DNA of 64,000 nucleotides from Immersiella caudata (Eukaryota; Ascomycota; Sordariomycetes; Sordariales; Lasiosphaeriaceae): NCBI GenBank assembly GCA_030512335.1, contig JAULSU010000001.1, positions 434,001 to 498,000 of the forward strand. Direction: 5' to 3'. Positions within the stretch are counted from its first letter, which is position 1. Every line of letters begins with the position of its first letter. A model generated the notes under the pieces. The model searched no databases. It had not been told where the DNA came from and saw only the letters and a list, made by a program, of their open reading frames with translations. The position numbers were made by a program, and so were the translations under genes. Positions 42,635 through 53,405 of this stretch are shown piece after piece.

Positions 42635-43274
42635 AGAGAGTGAGGGGTAAGGGATGAAAAGGGGCTTGTTGAAGCTTCGTAATACATGGGTTAATTCTTT
42701 GTAAAGGAAAAGTAATGAATTGAGGATGCTTTGTCACAAGTCAAAAGTGAAAGGGATGCTTGTTTTGGGAGGAACTTTCTTTCCTGACGGCAGTCCTGAC
42801 GTAGTTCTCCTCCGCACTTTCTAAGCTTGGCACAAGAAAGTCCCCAAAGGCTCATGAGACTGGGAAAGAACGGGCGGACGAAATGACGAATCTGGGCCCA
42901 CCTCATCCCGGTATTTCAGGCAAGGCGAATAGCCACGAAAATCTCCCTCGATCAACCAACTTTTCACACAATCTCTTCAACCATAATTTTAGGTCCTGAC
43001 ACAAGAACGGTGCAAACACAAGAACAGTGCAGATTTCACGAAAGACACGGTGGAAGATGCGCCAATTGATAAACAGCCACACCATCTGCGGCATCTGTTC
43101 CACAAGCCAATCAGATATCACCAGTATATTATGCCGCCGCGTTGAAGGCCTGGGAGGAGGGCGTTGCCTTCTACTTCCCGGATAAGAGAAAATCCGCTGG
43201 CGCCTCCAATTCGCGCGGGTTTTGCGCCATCTCTTCAACCTATTTTGCCGATCCTCTCTTGAGCTGGTTCTCAG
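42635..43274. other. Intergenic stretch between the AA7 oxidase and the HET pseudogene
   Basis: No supported gene. A minus-strand open frame of 125 codons (43280-42903) is basic and unlike any family known to me. Confidence 0.45.
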
Positions 43275-45374
43275 ATGCATGATTCGGGCTACACGTATCA
43301 GCCGCTCTCACAAGCCTCATCAATCCGGCTACTGTGCCTTGCACCTTCTGCCGACCGCGATGAGACGCTGAAAGGAATGCTTCCACACACAACCCTCGAG
43401 AGCTGAGCAACGACCTCGTTAACACATATACAGCACTCTCGTATGTCCGGGGCAATGGCCCTCCGACAGGCAAGATCTGGCTTGACGGCCAGCCCACGGA
43501 TATCATGAAGACACTCGAATCCGCACTCCTCGATATGCGCCACCCGTCCCTTGAGCGCTTGATATGGGCTGACGCACTCTGCATCAACCAAGACGACATC
43601 CCAGAACGCAAAAAAAAAAAACCCAATAATGGATCGAATCTACTCTCTGGCAAGTGAAACCATCACCCACCTTGGACCCCTGTGTCTGGGGACGGAGGGC
43701 CTGTTCCACGGCATGTCTCAACGACCAGATACATTCAAATTCACAAAGACTCTTGGCTCGCCAGAGACACAATCATAAGCAGACCATGGTTCCGCCGAGT
43801 CTGGATATTTCAAGAACTAGTCCTCTCCCGAATCCCCTGGATCCAAGTCGGCCATATCCGCGTCCCCTGTAACGACTTCTGCCGCGTGATGCTGCGATTC
43901 GGAAGGCATGATCAGCCGAGAGACATGGTATCAGCAGAGTGGGAAGCTGAGTATCTTCCGTGTTCTGTCTGTGGGTTGTACGCGTGTCGAAATAAGCGTC
44001 ATGACAAAGCCATACAGACCCTGCAGAAGATGGATACGGCTCGGTTTCATGGGAGCTGGAGGATGCTGGTTCAGCTGCTTCAGACACGGAGGGGGTTGAG
44101 TGCGAAGGATCCTCGGGATGTGGTGTATGCGCATTTGGCTATGGCGTCGTGCTCGGCTAGAAAGTCTCGCCATTTGGGTGTTGACTATGCCAAGTCGGTG
44201 CTGCAGACATATATTTCTGTCGCTCGGTATATACTTGAGATGGAGCCAGCCACCGCTCCACATCTTTGCATTCTCATCGACTGTGTGGAGGCTGGCGGTA
44301 TAGGACGGAGGTCTTTGAACCTCCCACCATGGGTTCCGGACTAGCGCGTTCCAAGGGGCCCGTTACCGGCGTTGACTCCAATTACCCAAGAGCGCCGCCG
44401 TTCGACACAAGACACAAGACTCTGAAGTATCCCGTTGTCATCCCGGGAGAATCTCCCTTGCTTCTCGGAGTCGGCTACGTCTTCGACAAAGTCCACGTCG
44501 TCGGACCACTCGTCCCGCCCCTATCGTCAGTCAGCGGCCTCTCCCTTCTCCACCATCAGTCCAACCTCGAGTCAATCATTAACATTCTGCATCATTACCA
44601 CGAAAGAAGCCATGTCGGCGAGCCCGGTTCCCCTGGCGGACTAGAAGACTTCCCATGGCTACTCACCGAAATCTGCTCCGATCAATTCACCGCGTTTATC
44701 GAGGAGTGCCAATCCTGGATAGTGGGAAAATCCGGGCCCGATCAGTAATTCCAAATACACTCGTAAGTTTTCTGGCCCCTTTCCAATGTCCCACTTACTC
44801 TCGCAGCCCTCATGCTCACCACTCAACACGATACATCTCAGATCCAACTACAGAGACAGGCGCCCGTGGAATCAACCCCGAACTAGCCCCCGATACTCTC
44901 GACCTTGAGGGCCGCAGACTCATAATCACGGAGCCCGGTCTCTACGATGCAGTTCCATCGCGAACGCGCACCCGGACCTCTTTGTTTGCATTACTCCCAT
45001 GCGATACCCTGTAATTCTAAGGCCGATATTGCAACCAAGTTCAGCCACAGTAGATCCGACCGACAAGGTTGACTATGCCGCCCGCAATCTCACCTGTCAG
45101 ATTATCCAGGGGAGGAGGCTAATGGATGTCCTTATGGCCGCCAAGACACTGGCAGCGTGGCCTTCCTTGGAAGGAAACGGATGTGACACATTGCACTTTG
45201 ATAGGAAAGTGCCGGGTTTACAACTTCAAGCCTTGGTCTCACGGAATTTTCCGTAAATTCAGAGCAGCCGAGACCCGAACGATGGGCAGCCAGGGGATCC
45301 GATGGGAGACAATGACGCAGCAGCTGCTAAAGAGGACCCGTTTGATATTGACCCTCATTGTTCGCTGGTTGTGA
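43275..45374 (+). pseudogene. Large HET-domain pseudogene with frameshifts and a nonsense codon
   Basis: From the ATG at 43275, fragments of one HET protein can be read in order but in changing frames: GYTYQPLSQASSIRLLCL, then NTYTALSYVRGNGPP (HET block 1), LIWADALCINQDDIPER (block 2), MDRIYSLASETITHLG, SRPWFRRVWIFQELVLSR (block 3), PPWVPD, GRRLIITEPGLYDAVPS, MRYPVILRPI, and HCTLIGKCRVYNF (typical C-terminus). Breaks seen: a shift at about 43402, one at the 12-A run 43609-43620, one between about 43700 and 43760, a TAG at 44342-44344 where the family motif WVPDWR has Trp, and further shifts near 44350 and 44950-45240. Together they rule out a full-length product. A G-to-A change (TGG to TAG) would explain the nonsense codon. 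Confidence 0.8.
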
Positions 45375-45441
45375 TACATTGATGGATGAGTCCCAAGAGA
45401 AGTTGACAATCATACAGTTTTTACTTGGCTGCCTCCTACAC

Positions 45442-47028
45442 TTACTTCTTCGGAGCCTCGTACTTGCTAAACACCTCAATCCTCGCCTTCTCGCACTCCC
45501 TCAAGATGGTCTCCCTCCTTGCCTCCGACCTCAGCGTAACCTCGCAAGGGAAGTCTTCCGCACAAACCAAGAAACCTGAACAATATCCCGTCTCGTTGCT
45601 CACATCCGGCTCCACCACCTTCCCACACGCATCCCTCCCCGGCTCGATATCGAACGCCCACACCAGCTTCGCAAACGCCAAAAACAAATTCCTCTCGGCC
45701 ACATGAATCCCCGGGCAGATCCTCCTGCCACTCCCATACCCATAATGATCCCGATTCGCATAATCCCCGCTCGCCAGCTCCGACGCCAGCGCCGTATACC
45801 CCCTAAAGTTATCCGGGTTAAACACATCCGGATTCGGAAACCGCTTCTCATCCATGTGCATCCCAAACGCATTAATAAAAACATCGCTCCCCTTTGGCAA
45901 AAACATCCCATCCACCCAATCGTCCTCCGCCAACGAATGCGGAAACGCCAAAGGCGTCACTGGCCTCCACCGATGCGCCTCCTTGACGCACTGCGTGATA
46001 TACGGCAACCGTCCAAAATCCTCCCACGTCGGCGTCCTCTCCTCCCCGACCACACTATCCATCTCCTCCTGCGCCCTCTTCAGCACCTCCGGCCATTTGG
46101 TCATCGCGTGGATAAACGCAATGATCAGCGACGACGTCGTATCCGAACCACCCTCCATCACCGTCCCGCATAAGAAGTATAACCCGTGCCGATCGATATC
46201 CAACTTTTCACCTTGATCCAGGATCCTATCGAGAAAACAATCCCGACTTCCTGACTCCCTGCGGCGCGTGATCACGTATTCCACCCACTCCGAGTATAGA
46301 GCGCTCATCTCCCTTCCCACATCCTGCGCGCGGGAGCGCCAACGTCCTAACAACCCCTCCGGGACTATTTTGAGAACGGGAAAGATATCCACCGGGGGTG
46401 TATTCCCGGCTTCCATAACCTTGGACCAATTCTCCATGAGGGCATAGAGTTTAACCATGTGCCTTGTGTTGATACTCGGTGTGCGGGTACCATAAATAAG
46501 ACTCATGATGATGCTGTTGCTGAAGCGTTTAGGATGTTTCATCGCGCCGGAGGGGTGGGCAACAAAATCGAGGAGCATCTGCGTGGCTTCGGCGTTGATG
46601 ACGGCGATGTGATGTTTGGAAACCATTTGCTCCATGAAGAATTGGTGGACTAGTTTGCGGCAGGTGCGCCATTGATCGGAGTATTGCATGAGGAGGACGT
46701 GATCACCCTGGGCGATGAGGTCGCCGACGTGGGAAGGGGGACGGCGCGAGTAGAGGTTGGATTTCTTGTCAATGAGCTGCTTGATGAGGCGCGGTGAGGA
46801 GATGACGATGGAGGTTCCCGGGCCGAATTTGAGAGAGTAGATTTCGCCGTATTGTTTGGCCCATTTGGCGAATTGGAGGTGGGTGCGTTTGGTAGGGATC
46901 TGGTGGAGGTTGCCGATGATGGGGAGGGTTGGGGGGCCTGGGGGAAGGCGCGGGTCGCGTTTGCCTACGAATAGGACGAGGTAGAGGGTCGTGAGCCCGA
47001 GGAGGGCGAGGGCAATGAGGAAGATCAT
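45442..47028 (-). CDS. Cytochrome P450 monooxygenase
   Basis: Intronless, 528 residues. An N-terminal membrane anchor (MIFLIALALLGLTTLYLVLF) is followed by the proline hinge LPPGPPTLPIIGN. The I-helix oxygen site is MEGGSDTTSS, the K-helix E-x-x-R is KEAHRWRP, and the haem loop is YGYGSGRRICPGIHVAERN with the Cys ligand in RRICPG. All core motifs are intact, so it should be an active endoplasmic-reticulum P450. The sequence is similar in style to fungal secondary-metabolism enzymes of the O-methylsterigmatocystin oxidoreductase type, but no substrate is implied. A TATA-like ATATAA lies about 80 bases upstream (near 47107-47112), and a 12-base repeat array about 290-340 bases upstream. The adjacent monooxygenase points the same way. 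Confidence 0.93.
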   Translation of the reverse strand: MIFLIALALLGLTTLYLVLFVGKRDPRLPPGPPTLPIIGNLHQIPTKRTHLQFAKWAKQYGEIYSLKFGPGTSIVISSPRLIKQLIDKKSNLYSRRPPSHVGDLIAQGDHVLLMQYSDQWRTCRKLVHQFFMEQMVSKHHIAVINAEATQMLLDFVAHPSGAMKHPKRFSNSIIMSLIYGTRTPSINTRHMVKLYALMENWSKVMEAGNTPPVDIFPVLKIVPEGLLGRWRSRAQDVGREMSALYSEWVEYVITRRRESGSRDCFLDRILDQGEKLDIDRHGLYFLCGTVMEGGSDTTSSLIIAFIHAMTKWPEVLKRAQEEMDSVVGEERTPTWEDFGRLPYITQCVKEAHRWRPVTPLAFPHSLAEDDWVDGMFLPKGSDVFINAFGMHMDEKRFPNPDVFNPDNFRGYTALASELASGDYANRDHYGYGSGRRICPGIHVAERNLFLAFAKLVWAFDIEPGRDACGKVVEPDVSNETGYCSGFLVCAEDFPCEVTLRSEARRETILRECEKARIEVFSKYEAPKK

Positions 47029-47315
47029 GGTGGGCGTGAAGAGTCAGAAAGGTGACTTGCTCCTGGAGGGAGAGAGATTGGAGCGAGGAAGAGGCGTCGT
47101 CGTCGGGTTATATGTCTCGCCATCTCCAGATTTCGTCATCGTTCATCGGATAATGACTTTCGACTGGGCAAAGACTGGTACCGTGTAAGTGCAACCGTAA
47201 GCGGCCTAGGAGCTCGAGCTCATCGTAAGCCTTGAATGGGCATCTGGTGATTGGCTTGGGGCACATTGGTTTCGTCAGTTTCCCCCGCATTTCGGGGTAG
47301 CTAAGACACTGTTTT

Positions 47316-47370
47316 GCGGGGATATTCGCGGGGATATTCGCGGGGATATTCGCGGGGATATTCGCGGGGG
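47316..47370. repeat. Four copies of a 12-base tandem repeat (GCGGGGATATTC) in the P450 promoter
   Basis: Units start at 47316, 47328, 47340 and 47352 and are followed by a partial GCGGGGG. They are perfect copies, each bearing a CGG triplet, the half-site used by many Zn2Cys6 regulators. They lie about 290-340 bases upstream of the P450 start and between it and the 3' end of the monooxygenase gene. Confidence 0.9.
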
Positions 47371-47604
47371 TGGGACGTCTCCAAACTCCAAGAGCGCTGA
47401 CCCCGGATCCGCTGGACGGTTAGCGATGAGGGGTTGTCGGATGCAGCAATTGAATCCGTTGGCATTAAACGGACAATGCACTCCATCGATCGCACGAGTC
47501 AGGCCGGCGCAACGGAAGCACATGTGATATGCGGCTGAACAAGCCAGCGGGCGCAATGTGGGATGGGGGCGGACGCCATGTGGATTGGGTAATCTATCTG
47601 TCCA

Positions 47605-49489
47605 CTAGAGTAACAGAATGCTCTTCATGACCGCCTCGAGCTTGGCTTTGGGCTCAGCAATCATGGACTTTGATCGCCACGCCACAAATCTGTCAGGCCT
47701 TACCAAGACACACCCGTCCTCCTCGATCTCCCTGCGCTTCTCCCAATCACGGTAAACATCCTCGTAATCTTCCTTCCAACCAATCGAGTAACTCTTGATA
47801 TCCACTCCTACTGTTTTGGCCACCTCTTCCGCGGCATCTTTCCATGCTTGACCCCCAGGCCCCGTAAGAAGGCAGAATCTCCCGTGGCCGGCGAGGTCGA
47901 TTGTCGAGAACTGTTTGCCGGGTACGCGCGTGTTCAGCCATGCGTGAGGTAGCCTCATTCCGGGGTACGTGCTGATGAGCCGTTCCCGTACTGCATCGGC
48001 CGGAAGCGCCTGAGCTTCAGGCTCGTCAACCTGGTAAACGGCATCCGACCTGTATTGCTGGTTCATTTCGATGCCCAGGCCGTGAAATTCGGTTCCTGTG
48101 TTCTCAATCCCACGGTAAAAGTCGTGTCTCCTCTTGCGGCCTACCTCGCCCTTGTCGTCAAATTCAGCAATAGCCGCTATCCTCTTCTCAACATCCGGAT
48201 TGGTGATGCCAATAGCTTGCATCCATCCCATGTGGTCACGGAGCCCTTGGTTGGCCCGTGTAATGATGCCCACGCCCACCGGCTGCCGTTCTGTGCTGTA
48301 CGTATCCAGTATCTTTGCCCCAGCCTTCCCAGACATGACGTAGTCGATCTTCCACGCCAGATTGTACGCATCTTGGATACAAGTGTTCGACCCCAGTCCG
48401 TTGAACGGTGGGTGCCTGTGCACTGCATCACCCAGGCAGAAGATGTTCCCGTCAGAGTAGTACTCCGCTACCGTTTCGTTGATCCACCATTTGCTCACGT
48501 CCAGAATCTCGACGTCGACAGCCGGATCGCCAATCATTTCCTTTGCGCGGGTGAGGTATTCTTCCTGCGAGGCGATCATGTCGTCGGCCTTGACATCGGC
48601 GCCAGGGGTGGGAAGGAAGATGAACATCCACTCGTTCCACGGCCTGACCATACGCACGATGCAGGCCCAGCCCCAAGCGGGGTGCTCCTTTTCGGGCTGG
48701 AATACCCAGTGGAGGTTGCCAGTGCGGTTGGTCACCAGGTGGGAGAGGTCTGCCTTGAGCAAGACGTTGAGCGCCAGACCTTGGCCGGGTTTCTTGATCA
48801 AGGGGATGCCCAGCTCGCGGATAACCTGGCTGCGTACGCCATCGCAACCAAAGAGAAAGCGGGATTGTATTTTGTACGTTCTCTTGGATAAATCGTCGCG
48901 TGTTGTGATGATAATGGCGTCTGGGGTCGGACGTGTGAATGACACAAATGTGGTGTTAAAGCGAAGGGTCCAACCCTTGAGCACGGCTCGGCGGGTCAGG
49001 ATGGGCTCAAGGTCGGTCTGCGGAAGATCTACGTGGTCGCAGGGGCTGGCGGCGTCGTAGTCGCCCTGTTTACACATCGTCAGGCAATGAGATATGCGAG
49101 CGGTATGGTGGGTGGTTACCTTGCGCTTGGGATCGTTCCCCCACGAATAGAGCCGAGCGTATTCCTCCCCAGCCATCGAGTGGCACCATCTTGTGTGCAC
49201 CATGTTGTGCCCTGCTGCAGCGGCGTCGATGCATTGCTGGTCCAGACCAATGTCGCGTAAACACTCGAGCGCGGCCATGTTCGTAATGTGGGCCCGGGGT
49301 GTTTCGGCGCATCCAGGCGCCGCCGAGATCATGATGCCCTTGCGGCCTGACTGTTGTCAGCATCATCGCCGTCATGTCGCGAGACGAGGTAAGAAACGTA
49401 CCATGTGCCGCCAAAAAGCAAGCCAGAGCCGCGCCCGCGGGGCCGGCGCCGACAATCAGGAGATCGGTCTTGATGATTTCGTCTTCCAT
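47605..49489 (-). CDS. FAD-dependent aromatic monooxygenase (phenol-hydroxylase-like)
   Basis: Three exons, 49489-49402, 49346-49120 and 49065-47605, give 591 residues. Rossmann FAD motif LLIVGAGPAGAALACFL. A central DG motif is FLFGCDGVRSQVIREL. The GD motif is IFCLGDAVHRHPPFNGLGSN, and a thioredoxin-like C-terminal part follows (RVPGKQFSTIDLAGHGRFCLL). This is the layout of flavoprotein hydroxylases such as phenol and chlorophenol hydroxylases, which use NADPH and O2 to add a hydroxyl to an aromatic ring. The second intron (54 bases, GTAACC...ACAG, branch CTGAC) is in frame and free of stops, so it could be retained, but removing it restores family alignment (PKRK joined to GDYDAASPCDHVDLPQ). 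The gene shares a 738-base divergent region with a Zn2Cys6 regulator. Substrate unknown. Confidence 0.9.
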
Positions 49490-50227
49490 CTCGGCTCGGG
49501 GGGGTTCGGTTCAGGGGTTTATTTGGAACGCCTCAATCCGGACATCAGCGGCGGGGGACGGCCATTGATGACGGCTGGATATCGGCCAGCTTATCTGAGA
49601 AGCGGCGTCCGGGGTCCGCGTGGCTCCCGCTCCCCACCGCCGGAGGTATGGAGGCCTGGAGTTTGTCATGTCTTCGTAACTGTGGACTTTACCGACTCCT
49701 TCTCCGTGTCTGCCCCTGGTGGCGGGGATGGTGGGGAAACAACATGTGGAACCGCCCCTCGTGCGGGGAGCCCTGCACCATGATGAAAGGTCAGCATCGG
49801 TCAGCGCCTCGGCTTTGCTCCGCATGCTGAAAGGTCTGCGCCGTAGTCGTCAGCGGCGTCGAAATGCTTCGCGTATCCTCAATATCGCGTACCATGAAGC
49901 GATTAGCTCCTTTTGAGGATAGCATAGCGCGTGGTGCACAAGAGTGGCAATGTTTGAAGAAATTGACGAGCAGCTGGAGCGCGGACTTTGCCGAGGAAGT
50001 CCCGTGGTTCGTGGATTGGCAGGTGGCGCGCACTGGCCAGGTGCGCGTTCCGGTTCAGCGGATCTGTGCACGGCCCACGGGGCAATTCTGCAGAGGACCC
50101 GAGGTGCGGGGAAATAGCTATGGTTTACCTCTCCCGCTGCTCGGGAACGCACTCACTTTCCAACTGTTCCACAGTTTTTGGACATCAGAGATGTGCCGAA
50201 ACGACGCTGGTGGCTGAACCCCCGAGC
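49490..50227. promoter_or_regulatory. Divergent promoter region, monooxygenase and Zn2Cys6 regulator
   Basis: These 738 bases separate the two start codons. No gene is recognised. Shared regulation of the two flanking genes is plausible from the arrangement only. Confidence 0.45.
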
Positions 50228-52881
50228 ATGGCAGAACCCTATGCGACCCGGGGCGAGGCAGCTAGATTGGCCGCAGCGAGCACATTGGGCACCACTGGGC
50301 TCGCATGCTACGCCTGCAAGAGGTGAGTTGCGCAAGCGCGCCGAGCCCCTGTGCGCCCTGTGCCGCGCCTGGTGGCGGCAGCGAGCCCTCATGGCTAACG
50401 GATCGGCTTGACAGGCGAAAGGTGAAATGGTAACCCATCCCGCACCCACTGCGACGATCGCCCGCATTTCCACAGTCCATGGCTAAGCCTCCCTTAGTGA
50501 CCGCCAACTGCCCGTCTGCGCGCTCTGCCACAAAGCCAATGCTGTGTGCGAGTATCCGACCCATGCCGAGAAACCCGGCCCCAAGACGGGTACGTCTTCA
50601 CCCCGGGTCCTTCCGTCCTTCCGTCTTGTCAGAGTGCTGGACCCGTTAACGTCTCCTCCTCTAGGGTCACTTCAAGGCATCAAGCGTCGAAGGCTCGACC
50701 ACTTTCCCGGATCAAGCACCTCCGGGATCGACAGCCTGCTAAACGCTGCCGGTGTGGGGCATACAGCCCCGAATCTTCCTCGGCGCAACTCTGTCGTCTC
50801 ATTACCTAGCCCACACTGGCCGGGTCAAGATGTTATCCTCCCCCAGGGAGAGATTCACGTCGCTACCTCTTCCGATGGCGGGCCGAGTGGCTCGTCGCCG
50901 GCGAGTGCCCGCCAGCCCAGCACTCACCCCTCGAACGCTCCAATATTCTCACAGATCATGTATCCCTCACATGAAGCTCAAACACGGCCACAAAGCCCTT
51001 CTACCGTCGACACTCCTCCGGAGAACGGCGTCGGCCGCATCAACGTTCAGAGCGTCTGCGCCGCGCTCAAGATATCCAAAGAAACCTATGACATGCTGTG
51101 AGTGCTTGCGCTGTGCCCTTGTCGCCTGCGTCGGACTGACATATGACAGGATGGAATCGTACTTTGCCAACATGACCGCATTCTCTCTCTTTCGGCCGGG
51201 CAGCATCGAATCCAAGTTCCCCATGATGCAACATTTCTCGGAGGCCGAGGCACTGGTTGCTGCTATGTTCTCTTTCGGGGCCAGACACTGTCAGGACGAG
51301 GCAGGGCGCTCGAGCAACTGCCCTAGCCCGTCTCACTTCGCGCAGATCGCGCAGTCGGGGTATGATGAGACGGTTGCCCGTTACGGTGATCTCAGACCCC
51401 CTTTCTGGCTCTTACAGGCTGGCGTACTGGTCACATTTTACCAGTTGACGCAAAGCGTTCGCTCGAGATCATGGCGGAGGCTCGGCGACTGCATTAGGGC
51501 TTCCTACGAGATGAACCTCCACTTGGTGGACGCGAATCACGACCCCACCGCGAAGACTGAGAAGACCCCGGCCGACGTGCAGAGATGGGTCCTGTTGGAG
51601 GAGCGTCGGAGAACATGGTGGGCGGTTTGGGAGATGGATGTTTTTGCCAGCACGATTCGCCGATTACCAGTAGCAATCAATGCCAGTGTCAACTTGACGA
51701 TGCTTCCAGTTTCCGACAGCTGCTGGTTCAACGACATCTATCAAGAGAGCTGCTTTCTTACCGAGGACTGTAGTCTCCGGTGGAAGCATCTGTCAGAGTC
51801 CGGAAACCAAAGCGCGAAGGCTTGGTTCATTGTCATCAACTCTTTGATGCGCAACACACAACGCATTGTTTATCCTGCCGGCACCGCCATGCGGATACTG
51901 AACGACAGATTCTCGGAAACACACCAAGATCAGCTCAATATTGTGGCCAACAGCCTGTACTGCGCAACAGCATCGCTTCCTTCCGGCCTCGCCTACCAGG
52001 GTGAGACCCTCGACTTCCGCCCCAAGCCGGCTCCGCAAAATCACCTCAGTCCTCGACAAGAACACGCCGACAAGTACGCGATACACCTCCTGACGCAGCT
52101 CTGCCGCTTCATGATATACCACCACAAGATTTGTGCGCAAGCCCCTTGGTTACAACATCGGAAGAAAGAGACCCCAAACATGAAGGATATGGGCGCATCT
52201 CAGCAAACCCAAACCACAGCGATATCAGAGTGGTCAAACTACATGTCAGCCTCGGATGAGATCGTCAACGTTGTCCGCAACAGCGCGCGTGATCACTACA
52301 AATACGTCAACCCGTTTCTTGCAAACACGCTTTGGTTTGCCGCGGCGGCGCAGTGTGCTTGCAAGGTGTTTGGGCCACCGTCATTCAATAAGAGATTGGT
52401 CACGTCGAATCTGGATCTGCTGAAGTTGACGATCGATCGGTACATCTCATTCTGGGGCGGCATGGAGAGTCTCAAGGGGAGACTGTCAAGGATAGAGACA
52501 GGGCTGCAGAGCTTGATGACCACCGGCCCGACTCAAGGCGGCGGGGAGGGTGAGAGCCAGGAAGGAAAGATTGCAGCGGGGGATAGCGGGGGTAATGGAG
52601 CGGCAGGGTCAACCGGACTGGATATTCCAGTCGATCCAGGGATATTACCGCCAAATGGCGCTATGGCTGGATCGCAGCCACTCTTGGGTATGCCCAGTAT
52701 GGGGATGAATGGGTGGAACGACCAAAGATGGACGTCGTTTCAAGATTTTGGAGACTTTTCACAGCAATTTTCGGCGACAGGCCAGGGATTTTATCCTACG
52801 GACCCATTGGATTTTACGCCTTTTGGGATGGAGGATTTACTTGTAATGAATAGTATGGATCCGAGCATGGGCGCCAACTAG
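50228..52881 (+). CDS. Zn2Cys6 transcription factor with fungal-specific TF domain
   Basis: Five exons, 50228-50322, 50415-50429, 50498-50589, 50665-51097 and 51150-52881, give 788 residues, all in phase. The zinc cluster is split over the first three exons: CYACKR, then RKVK and part of a Cys, then the rest with CALC and AVC. Exon 2 is only 15 bases. The spacing is C-x2-C-x6-C-x6-C-x2-C-x6-C, with KRRK as the DNA-contact basic stretch. A basic linker (KRRRLDHF) and a Ser/Pro-rich region follow, then the fungal TF domain (RPPFWLLQAGVLVTFYQLT, EERRRTWWAVWEMDVF). The C-terminus is Gly/Met-rich and probably an activation region. It likely controls neighbouring metabolic genes, in particular the divergent monooxygenase, but this is inferred from position. 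Confidence 0.9.
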
Positions 52882-53405
52882 GGGAATCGTGTTGGATATT
52901 CTTTGTGGGGAGATGTTACGATACCAGGGTTGGAAAAATGTTAAATTTGGATTCAGAAGAAGCTTACCCAAGGTGTGGACGGTGCTAGGTATGCCTTTGG
53001 TTACTCTGCCATCGTATCAGACCAATACACCGACTGGAGACATAAAAATTTAGACAAGACCGACGACAGCATCGCTCAACATCGAATCTCTGACCGATCT
53101 CAGCTAAGACGACAACCGTGACGAGAATGCAGGTCTAGACAAAAGTGACCAAGTCATCATTCTTCAAGACCGTGAGACAGGAAGCAGCCATGGAAACTAC
53201 AGCAGGAGCCCATACTACATCAAGGTTACCTCATTTCATCATCGACATCATGGCAATTATATCTCCACCACTGATCTACCATACCTATCCCAACTCGCAT
53301 AGATCGCATCGGGGCAGACGGCTTGCAACGCGTGACCATCAGCATTCGATAAACTCCACAAACTCGGTTATTTTGAAACTCGAGGGTATATTTTTATCAA
53401 CTGAT
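52882..53405. other. Intergenic, convergent gap between the regulator and the reductase pseudogene
   Basis: No gene is recognised. It contains the 3' ends of both flanking genes. Confidence 0.5.

Noticed and set aside
43609..43620. Poly-A run as evidence of a retroposed gene
   Set aside because: It lies inside the HET coding sequence between conserved blocks and not at a 3' end; it is a frameshifted homopolymer.
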